From Sporothrix humicola (taxonomy: Eukaryota > Ascomycota > Sordariomycetes > Ophiostomatales > Ophiostomataceae), in NCBI GenBank assembly GCA_021396245.1, contig WNYE01000067.1:167590-231589 (forward strand): a stretch of DNA of 64,000 nt, given 5' to 3'. The position numbers and the translations under genes are program-made. How positions within the stretch are numbered: the first letter of the stretch is position 1; each line of letters begins with the position of its first letter. This document shows, piece by piece, positions 9,395 through 19,949 of the stretch. Below the pieces are notes generated by a model that was given only the letters and a program-made list of their open reading frames with translations, did no database searches and was not told the origin of the DNA.

Positions 9395-12300
9395 ATGGCT
9401 GCAATGGCTCCCCCGCCGCAAGACGTGGCCTCGCGGCCCCTCAGACGCCGTCGTCGCCGGAGACGGCGGCTCGACAAGCCGCCCGTCAACGCGCGCCTTG
9501 TCCTAGACGACCACGTCCGAGGCGATATCGGCATTCTGTCCGAGGATCTCTTTGCCGACCTCTTCCCGCACCTGTACCAGCAGGAGCAGCAGCAGAAAGA
9601 CGGTAGGCTACAATATCATCTGGTTCCAGCCAATTTCCCCCTTCAATTCCTAATTGTCTCTGTTATTTCTAGGTGCAAATGGCTTCGGTGCAGCTCTCGC
9701 CCGTGCAACTCCCACTTCGACTGCCGCCGCCTCCTCCATCGCCGAGCCCGACGTCTACCACGTGGCCATGGCCCCCTGGGCACCCAGTGCGTCCCCCGAA
9801 TCCACCGACTGGACCATTGTGCCTGTCGCCAAGTCCTCGGCTCTCGCTCCATCGACTGTCCAGTTTTCGCCGTCATCGCTGGCTCTGCAGAATTTCGCCG
9901 CCATCCTGCAACAGGTTGCACCGTCCAAATTCTCAGGCCACAGCCGCCGTGGCATCGAGATCCTGCTGCTCGACGTCGAGGCCGTGTCTCTGGATACCGT
10001 CTTTGTGAGCCTCGAGGGCGATCTCGGCAAACGGCTTGAGGCTGGCGAAGGCACATTCTTCCGCGAGCATCCAGCTGCGTCTGCTTTGCAGGCTGCTAAG
10101 AACAAGACAAAGGGTGCCAACGGCGAGCAGGTGTCTGGCGAAGACCGTCTGACGTCTGCCCTCCGTGTAGCCCTCGGCACTTTGCAAGTTGTCCACTCGG
10201 GCGATCTGTTCCCCTTGCCTCTGCCGCCTCATCCCATCACTCACGTTCCGCCAAACCCGGGCAAGGTCACGTTCTGTGAGCCTGTCGCTCAGGGCGTGCT
10301 GTCGCCGAGCACACGTATCATCGTGTCGCGCGGCCGTCTGCACTCCAAGAGCGGCCGCAACCGTGGTGCAGATCTGGCTCCCATCCCTGCTCGTCGCAAG
10401 CTCAATGGTGTTTCCGAAGATGAGGGCGACGACACGGCCAACGACCAGTTCTTTTCGGCTGCGGAGGAGCGCACGCGCACAGAGACCGAGACCGACGCGC
10501 CTACCGAAGACTCCGAGGTCACCGAGTCTGAAGCCGACATGTCGCCCGTCGACCAGGACGACGACTTGGAGGATGATGACGGCGGCGAGATCTCTGACGA
10601 CTCCATGGACGAGATGATCTCGCTACAAGCGCCAACTTTGCCAGCCACACTCGCCAGCGGTGTGTCCACTCTGCAGCCTGGCTCACCCATGACGATTGGC
10701 CGTGGACGGAGAACAAACGGCATTGCCACGCCTGGCTCTGTCTTTTCTAGCTTCACTGCCACAACCGCCCGCCAAGACCGGCCCCGCGGCCGCTTGTTTA
10801 AGGCCCAGGGCTTGACAGCGCCCATCCCGCCCGAAATCCTACACCCGAAGCCTGGTGCTGATGACGACGACGAGGCCCGCGTGTATGTGGATGTTAACAA
10901 CCTGACACGGATCGGCTGTTTCTCGGGTGACTGGGTGCGTCTTGAGGAGGCCGAGGAGCCGCCCGTCAACGGTTTTGGCCGCTTTGCGCTGGGCAGCTTC
11001 GGCGAGCCTGTCGGTGACGAGCCAGACTGGCGGCCTCTGCGTGTCTTTGGTCTGCCCGAGGGCTACTCGCAGCGCCCGGTGACGCGCATCCCCAGCGCTA
11101 AGCACGAGGCTGGTGGCCGTCGCCTGTCCTTTTTCGAGTCGCAGATCCAGCGCCCCTCGAGTCCCGTCGCCTACCTGTCGCCCATTCTTCTCGCCAACAT
11201 GCAGAGCACGCCCTATCTGCGGCTGTCGCCGCTGCGTGGCAGCCAGCACCCTCCCTCGTCTTCGCTCGCCCGCCACGGAGCCCACGGCCGGTCCTCGAAG
11301 ATGGGTGCCGCTTCCCAACCGCCGTTTGCGCAAAAGGTCATTATCCAGCAGGTGCGCACGCCCGTGCCCATTGAAAAGTCTGTCCAGACGGCAGTCGTGG
11401 CTGGCCTCAAGTGGCACTTTGAGAAGAAGCTGCGCGTTGTCAAGACGGGCGACTACATTGCCATTCCCATCGATGCCCAGCTGGGCCGCACCATGAACGA
11501 CATGCTTTTGACCAGCGAAAACGCCGCCGTCACCGACATTCTGTCCCTGACAGGCGGTATCAAGGAGCCTTCTAACGCCGCCAACGGCAGCAACGGCACG
11601 TCTAGTAACAACAGCCACGCAGCAGCTTCGTCTAACGCGCAAGCGTCGAATGCAGGTGCCGGTGCCGGCAGCAAGCCCACCCTCAAGGCCGATGAGGTGG
11701 CCTGGTTCAAGGTGACCCACGTCCAGCCCCAACCCCAGCCTCCTCAGCAGAAGAGCCACTACCTCGGCGAAGACGACCAGGAGGAGGAGAGCGTCTGGGG
11801 CACAACGGTGGCATGTGTAGATATCTCGACGGCGCATCTCGAGCAATCAGGCACGACGACATCGCGCATCCCGGGCACCAAGGACAGCAACTGGCCGTAC
11901 TATCTTGGTCTCCGCGAGCCTCCCCGGCGTTACGGCGATCGCGCGGCGCCCGCTGTGGTCGAGCCCGACCGGAAGCAGGTCTCGCCTCTGCGGAAACAGC
12001 TGCGCGATCTCGTGGCTGCTGCCACCAGCAAGCGTGCCATCCACCTCAACATGCCCCCTGTCGCCATCCTGCTCGTGTCCACGCAGCGCCATATCGGCAA
12101 GGCTACTGTGGCCGTCAACGCCTGCTCAGACATGGGTCTGCACACATTCACTGTCGACGCCTACGACATTGTCAATGAGGCAAGCGCTGGTGGCGGTGAC
12201 GCCAAGACGGAGGGTGTGCTCAAGGGCCGTGCGGGCCTGGCAATGAGCTGTGGCCCCGAGTGCACAGCACTGCTTATCCGCCACATGGAAGCTCTGACGG

Positions 12301-14202
12301 CGGACCGCATGGTCTCGTCGATGAAGGAGATTCTCGAGGACGCCCGCGTGCTGATCGCCACGACTACAGAAGCCGACAAGATCCCGGATGGCGTGCGCAG
12401 CCTGTTCACACACGAGATGGAGATGCACGCACCCGACGAGACGGAGCGCCAGAGCATCCTTCGCAACATTGTCAACGACCGCGCCCTCGTTCTCGACCCG
12501 GAGGTCGATCTCGGAAGCGTGGCCCTCAAGACAGCCGCGCTTGTCGCCGGTGATCTTGTGGACGTGGTTGAGCGCGCACTTGTGTGCCGCCAGTCGCGCC
12601 TGGAGAAGCTTGTCGTCGACCAATCAACACCTCTCCCGTCAGCATCGTCCACCGACCCCTCGGATGTGGGCCCCGATCCCGAGCAGCAGCTGAACAGCAA
12701 GGTTCTCACGCTTCGCGACGTTCAAGTGGCCGGCGGTGCGGCAGTGCGCGGCCTGACCAAGGCCGACTTTGATGCCGCCGTCGATGCTGCGCGCAAGAAC
12801 TTTGCCGACGCCATCGGTGCGCCCAAGATTCCCAACGTCACCTGGAACGACGTCGGTGGTCTCGACAACGTCAAGGATGTCGTTATGGAGACGATTCAGC
12901 TGCCTCTCGAGCGTCCCGAGCTGTTCGCCAAGGGAATGAAGAAGCGGTCTGGTATTCTGTTCTACGGCCCGCCCGGTACCGGCAAGACGCTGCTGGCCAA
13001 GGCCATTGCCACCGAGTACAGCCTCAATTTCTTCAGTGTCAAGGGTCCCGAGCTGCTCAACATGTACATTGGTGAATCCGAAGCCAATGTGCGCCGCGTG
13101 TTCCAGCGCGCCCGCGATGCACGGCCCTGCGTCGTCTTCTTTGACGAGTTGGATTCCGTGGCACCTAAGCGTGGCAACCAGGGCGACAGTGGCGGTGTCA
13201 TGGACCGTATTGTGTCCCAGCTGCTCGCTGAGCTCGACGGCATGTCGGGCGGCGGTGACGACGAAGACGAGGGTTCGGGTGCTGGTTCTGGCGGTGTTTT
13301 CGTCATTGGCGCCACGAACCGGCCGGATCTGCTCGACCAGGCCCTGCTGCGCCCCGGCCGCTTCGACACAATGCTGTACCTGGGTGTCTCCGACACGCAC
13401 GACAAGCAGCTCCGTATTTTGGAGGCCCTGACCAGAAAGTAAGTTTTGACGACACTGATATGATCTACACGCGTTTTTTTTTTTTTTTTGGCAGTATTAA
13501 ATACTAACATTTTGTTCTAGATTCACACTTCACCCTTCGGTGTCGCTTCGTTCCATCGCCCAGCAGCTGCCTTTCACCTACACGGGTGCCGATTTCTATG
13601 CCCTGTGCAGTGACGCCATGCTCAAGGCAGTTACACGCCAGGCATCGGCCGTTGATGCCAAGATCGCCGCCATGACCAGCAGCGGCAAGAAGCCCATGTC
13701 GACGGCGTACTACTTTGACCACTACGCAACACCCGAGGACGTGGCCGTGCTTGTGACGGAGCAGGACTTTTTGGACGCCAACCGCGAGCTCGTGCCGAGT
13801 ATCAGCGCTGGCGAGCTGGCGCACTACGAACGGGTGCGTGCCACGTTTGAGGGCAAGAAGAAGGAGGACAAGGAGAAGGAACAGCAGCAGCAGAAGTCGT
13901 CATCTGCTCAACAGACGCCAGCAGGCTTCCCGGCCCCCTCGTCTGCATCTGCCTCAGGATCGGCCCCTGCCTCGCACTCGGCCAAACACGCCCGCAAGGG
14001 TAAGGGCAAGGGCAAGGCGCCATCTCTCCGCTTCAGCGACGTCGAAGAAGAGGACGAGGACAATACGGGCGGCGACAACGGCAGTGACGACGATACCGGC
14101 AGCGTCATTCTCAACGGTCGCCCCAGCAAGGGCAAGGGCAAGGCTAGTGCGGCGTCCTTCCAGGACCAGAAGGCCAGCGACGATGAAGACTTGTACAATT
14201 AG
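9395..14202 (+). CDS. PEX6: Peroxisomal biogenesis factor 6 (AAA+ ATPase)
   Basis: Three exons, 9395-9602, 9673-13438 and 13521-14202, give 1551 aa. Intron 1 ends TTTCTAG; intron 2 has GTAAGT, a run of about 16 T and ATACTAAC before TTCTAG. Both junctions keep the frame (D-GANGFG and LTRK-FTLHPSVSLRSIAQQ). The D1 Walker A is degenerate (LLVSTQRHIGKATV, about 865-880), as in Pex6. D2 is intact: WNDVGGLDNVKDVV, GPPGTGKT at 1168-1175, VVFFDELDS near 1222, GATNRPDLLDQALLRPGRFD near 1281. Pex6 with Pex1 forms the hetero-hexamer that pulls ubiquitinated Pex5 out of the peroxisomal membrane. The protein is long for Pex6 because of acidic N-terminal inserts (about 270-330) and a charged Gln/Lys/Asp-rich tail after 1440. 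The first ATG in frame is used; a second Met follows three codons later. Confidence 0.95.
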
Positions 14203-14789
14203 GACTGTACAACTAGCACAGGAACGGGTTTGTTGAGAAGTATTGGGAAGGGTGTTGATGCATTGTGTCTTTTCTTGTATATTTTCATTTTTTGTTTGTA
14301 CCATCCCCAGCATATATTGTCTTGTAGAAGTATTCAAAAAACACTGTCCGAGATGGATTAGGATCATCAAAATAGGAGAAATTTGGTTTTCTACACATAC
14401 ATAGAGTCATTTGAGGTTTAGCCAGGATGCTCTTAAAAACAAACCTTCGTTAATTTTTTTTGGTTTTTATTATGTGTGTTTGTTAAAATAATATGTAAAA
14501 TGAATTAATGCATAACAATTATCCTATTAATTTAATGTTTTCACAACAAGTGAGCAATCTTGACTAACTAGCATTTTCTATAATTTAGAAACAATACACA
14601 CACAGTTGAGAAAAAGTGTTATATATTTATGGATGATAGGCAATGCGTTTTGTACGAAGGGACGTCATACTATAAGAACTTGTTGTGTTTTGCTACAGAA
14701 CCCGACTCTTACTCCAATTATTTTGCCGTCTCCAACCCCCCTTTAAGAATCCTAATTACGAACCGGACCGCCACAAGCACAAAGCGCAT
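14203..14789. other. AT-rich intergenic region before tRNA-Asn
   Basis: It contains the PEX6 3' end, then a strongly AT-rich stretch (about 14380-14640). CA dinucleotides are still common there, so it does not show the RIP pattern seen at the right edge. No gene is seen. Confidence 0.5.
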
Positions 14790-14879
14790 TCCCTCGTGGC
14801 GCAATTGGCTAGCGCGTTAGACTGTTATCCCTAATGATAGTCTATCTAAAGGTTGGTGGTTCGAGCCCACCCGAGGGAG
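14790..14879 (+). tRNA. tRNA-Asn (GTT), with intron
   Basis: A full cloverleaf can be drawn by hand. The acceptor TCCCTCG (14790-14796) pairs with CGAGGGA (14872-14878) with discriminator G14879. The D stem is GCGC/GCGC, the anticodon stem TTAGA (14817-14821) / TCTAA (14845-14849), and the T stem GGTGG/CCACC closes a TTCGAGC loop. The mature anticodon loop would be CTGTTAA with anticodon GTT at 14824-14826. A 16-nt intron at 14828-14843 sits one base 3' of the anticodon, the canonical eukaryotic position. Runs of five T at 14918-14922 and 14926-14930 are likely Pol III terminators. Confidence 0.93.
14828..14843 (+). other. tRNA-Asn intron
   Basis: The 16-nt insertion lies between positions 37 and 38 of the tRNA. 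Removing it restores a normal 7-base anticodon loop and the TTAGA/TCTAA stem. Confidence 0.85.
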
Positions 14880-14917
14880 GATAATTCGTGTACCTTGAGT
14901 TGTTCTTCAACAATTTA

Positions 14918-14930
14918 TTTTTGCCTTTTT
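14918..14930 (+). terminator. Pol III terminator of tRNA-Asn
   Basis: Two T5 runs, 39 and 47 nt downstream of the tRNA 3' end, are the first T tracts long enough to stop RNA polymerase III. Confidence 0.6.
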
Positions 14931-17799
14931 GAGATCCTCACTTTTACGAGGCTCACTTTTTTGCTTTGTGCTTTGTTCGTTTGCTTCTTACATTTTTTCC
15001 CCCTTCAAAAAATCAACGGTGTCTTTACACTTGTACGAAGGACATATGTCTTGTCATGAATTTTTTTTTCTTTTCTTTCTTCCTCTTTTTCGTTTCGAAA
15101 ATAGACCTCAAAGTCTAAACAAGACGAAGCTGTTCAACAACAGTTCCTTTAGTCCCATAAACAAGAACAACAATACTTTGAAACACCCTGCTTTCATCCA
15201 AACAAGAGCCTTTGCAGAAATGTATCTAGACATCTGTTGATCTTAAACAAGAACAATTAATCCCCAGTTGATGGGATTGAAGTGTCGTTGCAGGCCCAGC
15301 CTTGCTGCCAGTCGCTCCTGCCAAAAGCGAAACAGCAGCTCCTTCCCGCGCTACAGACCACCTTTATAGCACTTCGCTTATTTTCACCACCAAAGAAGTC
15401 AATTACAGGCAACGCTACTTTCGTCGTTGTTCTGGCGCCGACTCGGTGCTGCTGACACTCGTCGGCTACTTGACTGGCTGTCTCGTCCGCGACGAGCCCG
15501 GACCGCCCCTCCCATTTTTTGCTTTTAAAAAAGCCCGGAATTCGGAGGTGTTTGGCGAGAGCTCGGCGCAATCGTCACTGAATTCCTGTCCTTTGTCAAG
15601 TTAAATTTTCTTCTTTTTTGTCTAGGCAGCAACTTGCCCTCACACAGTAATTATTGCTTGAACATGGGACATGGGGTGTGCTGATGCCAAATCACGAGGA
15701 GAAAGAGAATTCGGTTTGTATTCAGCAATACGAATGTTTCTCTTCATCCCGTGAATTTATGATCGAGTATGCCCATTGCACCTTCCTGATCTCTTGCTCA
15801 TCGCTTACTGCCGGCTGCTTCCCAACCACGTGCTCTCCAGCCATTCGGTCACACCCAAAAGCTCCGTGTAATACGGCATAATTGGTAACATGACGGCTTA
15901 CATCGCCTGCCGAATGACGATGTGCACCGTATTGAATTACCCTTTTCTCCAATTTGCATTGTCCTCCAATTTTTTCTTCTCTGACCCGAAAGCACATGAG
16001 TTCGCGAATTTGCCACGGAAGAGGAAAAATGGGACCACTTAAAATGACGCGTTATTATTGGCCTGTCGCAAATGCAGAGTCAGTTTTGCGCTACTTTGAA
16101 CCGCAATCGCGCCACCTCAAAAACTTTTTTTCTGCTCGCTTTTTCCTTGGCCATTTTTTATCAATTCCTTCTGATTTTTGTAACGTGCCCTTTTTGGAGG
16201 GGCAGTCTAGCTCGGAAATACAGATAAGACCAGCCCACGCACCGCGGACGGTCTCCGAGGCAGCTCTCAGACTCAGAAACAAACCGTATCTATCGCCCCT
16301 GGCCGCCACTGTTTGTAATGGATGGACCCTGGGTTCTACCGTCCCTTTTGTTCCTTTTTTTGGGCTATTTTCTCCTGCGTTTTGAGCCCCATTTCCTCCT
16401 GAAACGCTCTGCGCTAGACTTGCGGCAAGTTGCTTCCTTTCCGCTGGCCGGCCGTCGGAGGACGGCGATGAGCCGTGGGACAGGTTTGGGGGTCATAAAA
16501 GGGAAGGAGGGACCCCAATTGCAAATTGATGCTACGAAGCATTTGGAGAAAGCGATTTATTTTTGGAGAAGGTACGGTAGACAAAGGTGAAGGCCGCGGT
16601 TTATTTACAAGAAAGAGCTGTCTTTTACCGTGGCTGTACGTCGTAGATCCGGCTCTCACAATAACAAGAACGAGCGGTTCCGATCAGGCGCCGATGGCAG
16701 GGGCAAGAGCCGTGCTTGGGAAGTTTTGCTCAAATTGGAAAGCGCAACTCCCGTCGACGCCTGCCGCTTCACCGTTCGTCACAGGCTCGCACATACCTAT
16801 CTCGTAATCATGCCTTGCCTCTTGCCTCTATCCTTCCACCTTTTCTGCCATGATGCAATGTGGATCAGGCCAGTCCGTGTCTATTCCGGCGTCTTGGCCA
16901 CCGCCAGAGCTGCGTGTCTCTTTCCCTCTTTGTGTGACTCCTTTCCAAACCCACTCGAGCCACTATCGCGCGCACGCCAGTTTGTACCCGCCCGTGCCTT
17001 CCAAACTTGTCCCACTTTCTTTTGATGGCGCTTTCCCACTACGTTCTCCCGCCTTTTCTCTCGTCTTCCCCCGTGGCCCCTTCCCTGTTGGCCCGGGGAA
17101 TCTTGCCCCTTCAAGATAGACGGTGCCAAAGGGAAGGAACACGCCGGTAAGCTCGAAACTGTCAGCTTCCTATTGGCCGCACGGCACCCGGGATTTGACT
17201 TGACAGCAACAGGCCATTCACGAAAAAGTGTCTGGGCCTGGGCTTGTGCCTGGGGAGGGTCCTCCTTTGCCTGTATTTTTTTCTCTGCCATGCGCTGCCC
17301 TATCTGTGGCAATCCCCATCGGATCGTTGCTTGCTAGAGGTTCTTCCATAATCTTCTACGGCTGCCCTGCCTCCACTGCTCGTTCGCTCCTTCCTCACTT
17401 ATACTTTGCGCTGTGCAGCTTCCGAAGTTAGACCGCTTCTCTTCTTCTCTCCTTCCCTTTTACTTCTGTTTTCTCCCCTCACTCCCAAACCAAATCTCTT
17501 GATTTTTGTTTCGAACGTTTTCTTACTATCTCCTCTCCTTTTTGAGTCATACACAGCTCGCCCAAGGTATGTAATCATTAATACTCTGTTGCGTTTGCGC
17601 CCGTCTTACCTCAGGCCATCACAGGCTATCTTCCTTATCAGCGCCGCTTTCCCCTGCATTTCTTGCCCTCAAGTTCCACTCCTTTTCACAGAAAGCAAAC
17701 GCTGACCCTTTTTTGATTCTTTTTTTCTTCTCTATTAGAGACACATTGGCATTGTTCTCTCGCCTCTTCTCTTCCATACATCTCGGTTCTCCCATCACA
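14931..17799. other. Long 5' region of cytochrome c peroxidase gene
   Basis: No supportable gene lies in these 2.9 kb; the many small frames lack domains. From about 16800 the plus strand becomes C/T-rich, typical of the promoter and leader of a well-expressed fungal gene. A likely 5' UTR intron is listed separately. Confidence 0.5.
17567..17738 (+). other. Putative 5' UTR intron of cytochrome c peroxidase gene
   Basis: A donor AAG|GTATGT at 17567 is followed by a CTGAC branch at 17702-17706, a polypyrimidine tract and TTAG at 17735-17738. Splicing would leave 61 nt of leader before the ATG at 17800. This is inferred from splice signals only. Confidence 0.45.
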
Positions 17800-18918
17800 A
17801 TGGCCTCCTCTGCTTCTCGCCAGCTGTTCCGCGCCGCCACCCGCGCGGCTGCGCCTGCCCGTCGTGGCTTCACCAACTCCTCGTCGAGCGTCAACGCTTC
17901 GGCTCGCGCTGCTTTCCGCCAAGGCTCTGCCGGTGCTGGCCGCCGCTACTACTCTTCTGAGGCCCCCAAGTCTGGTGGCTCGTCGAGCCTCCTGTGGATC
18001 GGTGTCGGCGCTGTCGGTGTCGGTGCTGCCGCCTACTACTTCACCCAGCAGGGCGGTGCCGCCGCTGCGCCCAAGGCCTTTAAGCCCGAGTTCAAGGACT
18101 ACCAGGCCGTCTACAACGAGATCGCCAAGCGCCTGCAGGAGCACGACGAGTACGATGACGGCAGCTACGGCCCCGTCCTGGTGCGCCTCGCCTGGCACGC
18201 TAGCGGCACCTACGACAAGGAGACCGGCACCGGTGGCAGCAACGGTGCCACTATGCGCTTTGCTCCCGAAAGCAACCACGGCGCCAACGCCGGTCTGATC
18301 AACGCCCGCAACTTCCTCGAGCCCGTTAAGGCCAAGTTCCCCTGGATCTCCTACTCTGACCTGTGGATCCTGGGCGGCGTCTGCTCCATCCAGGAGATGC
18401 TGGGTCCCAAGATCCCCTACCGCGCCGGCCGTGCTGACCGCGACATGAACTCGTGCACCCCCGACGGCCGTCTGCCCGACGCTTCGCAGGGCGCCGACCA
18501 CGTCCGCAACATCTTCTACCGCATGGGCTTCAACGACCAGGAAATCGTGGCCCTGATCGGTGCACACGCCCTGGGCCGCTGCCACACCCAGAACAGCGGC
18601 TTCGACGGCCCCTGGACCTTCGCGCCTACCGTCATGACCAACGACTTCTACAAGCTTCTGCTGGGCAGCAAGTGGCAGTGGCGCAAGTGGGACGGCCCCA
18701 AGCAGTACGAGGACAAGGAGACCAAGTCCTTGATGATGCTGCCCGCCGACATGGCTTTTGTCCAGGACAAGGCCTTCAAGCAGACCGTTGAGAAGTACGC
18801 CGCCGACAACGATGTCTTCTTCAAGGACTTTGCCGCCGTGATCGTCAAGCTGTTCGAGCTGGGCGTGCCCTTCCCCGAGAACACCGAGACCTATGTCTTC
18901 AAGAACCTGGACGAGTAA
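17800..18918 (+). CDS. CCP1: Mitochondrial cytochrome c peroxidase
   Basis: A single coding exon encodes 372 aa. The first 50 residues are rich in Arg, Ala and Ser without acidic residues (matrix-targeting type). They are followed by a hydrophobic segment (LLWIGVGAVGVGAAAYYF, about 66-83), a bipartite presequence that sends the enzyme to the intermembrane space. The class I haem peroxidase fold follows. Distal residues are Arg129, Trp132 and His133 in RLAWHASGTY. The proximal haem ligand is His256 in LIGAHALGRCH, and Trp272 in DGPW corresponds to the radical-forming Trp191 of the yeast enzyme. It reduces H2O2 using ferrocytochrome c. The in-frame ATG at 17713 lies within the probable UTR intron, so the ATG at 17800 is chosen. 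Strong codon bias and a CT-rich leader suggest high expression. Confidence 0.95.
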   Translation: MASSASRQLFRAATRAAAPARRGFTNSSSSVNASARAAFRQGSAGAGRRYYSSEAPKSGGSSSLLWIGVGAVGVGAAAYYFTQQGGAAAAPKAFKPEFKDYQAVYNEIAKRLQEHDEYDDGSYGPVLVRLAWHASGTYDKETGTGGSNGATMRFAPESNHGANAGLINARNFLEPVKAKFPWISYSDLWILGGVCSIQEMLGPKIPYRAGRADRDMNSCTPDGRLPDASQGADHVRNIFYRMGFNDQEIVALIGAHALGRCHTQNSGFDGPWTFAPTVMTNDFYKLLLGSKWQWRKWDGPKQYEDKETKSLMMLPADMAFVQDKAFKQTVEKYAADNDVFFKDFAAVIVKLFELGVPFPENTETYVFKNLDE

Positions 18919-19949
18919 ACGTCTCGACTCTCTGGAGATTGAGCCTTGTTGATCTTTATCTGCGTTCCATTTGTTTTTAGATATTTACGATGCGATCCAA
19001 ACCACATACCAACTACCAACTACCCTACCCCGACATCATACCATTTACGAACCGCTTCGGCAGTTGCGAGACCGATAGAGTACGGCCGATAACGAACATC
19101 CTTTAGAGAATAGAGTTTTAGAGAGAAGCAGCGGGGCGTGGAATAGACGCAGTGGGCAGTGGAAGCACCTTAGACCTAGACGCTTCACAGAGGACGGCGG
19201 CGAGAGTGAAGGACACAAGAGGATCTGTTTCACGGAGCAAACGTGAAAATGAAATGTAATGTAAGCGGCGAGGACCAGGTAGACAATGATCTAATTTTTT
19301 TTTACCCTTTCTTGTCACTATTTTAAAGTAACCGAAGCGCAAACACTCTGCTTCCTGTATTTGCATGTGCAATAGTAATAATAGTGGACAGCAGAGAATT
19401 TTGCTGCGTCGGACTTCATCTTCTGGACCCAAAATCTGAAAAATAATATGCAAAGTTCTGGACCCGGCAAAGATTTCTCGACTGGCGATTTGCGTTTGTC
19501 TGCTGAACCTGCCTGATCAGGGTTAGGATGATGGGGGAATGAAATCTTGCGCTTTTAGGCCTATTTCCCCGGCCATTTTGCACGCGAATTCCGGTCTGTG
19601 CTGGAACGTTAAAAGGAAGGAAAGAGCAATCAACTACGGTATATTCCTGCTATTTTCAAAATGCCCTATCTTCGTGAATATTCACCTGTTTAGGCCTGAA
19701 AATTCGGTGCAAAATTCCGAACCCCGATAAATACCCACATGAAGAAATGGTAGCTGAGCTGACCGCCGCCAAATACCCCAAAAAATCAAACACTGGATAG
19801 TTTGTTTACATATTCAGGGGCTCACATTACTTTTGGGGGGGGGGGGGGTTTAAATCAGGCCAGTTACTTCGATAACAGAATGAGACTCAACCAAAGTCGG
19901 AGTACTGGCTTGTATCTACTCGCCACCTGCAATGCCGAGGAAATCAAAT
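18919..19949. other. Intergenic region downstream of CCP1
   Basis: It contains the 3' ends of CCP1 and of the NACHT gene (convergent). A run of 14 G lies at 19835-19848. Small frames here have no domains. No gene is visible. Confidence 0.5.
19835..19848 (+). repeat. Homopolymer G run (14 nt)
   Basis: Fourteen consecutive G follow TTTT and precede TTTAAAT. It is a mononucleotide microsatellite and also a place where assembly errors are common. Confidence 0.8.

Noticed and set aside
10839..11846. 335-codon minus-strand frame
   Set aside because: Antisense shadow of PEX6 caused by high GC at third positions.
14380..14640. AT-rich stretch as a second RIP relic
   Set aside because: CA and TG dinucleotides are frequent there, so the RIP signature is absent.
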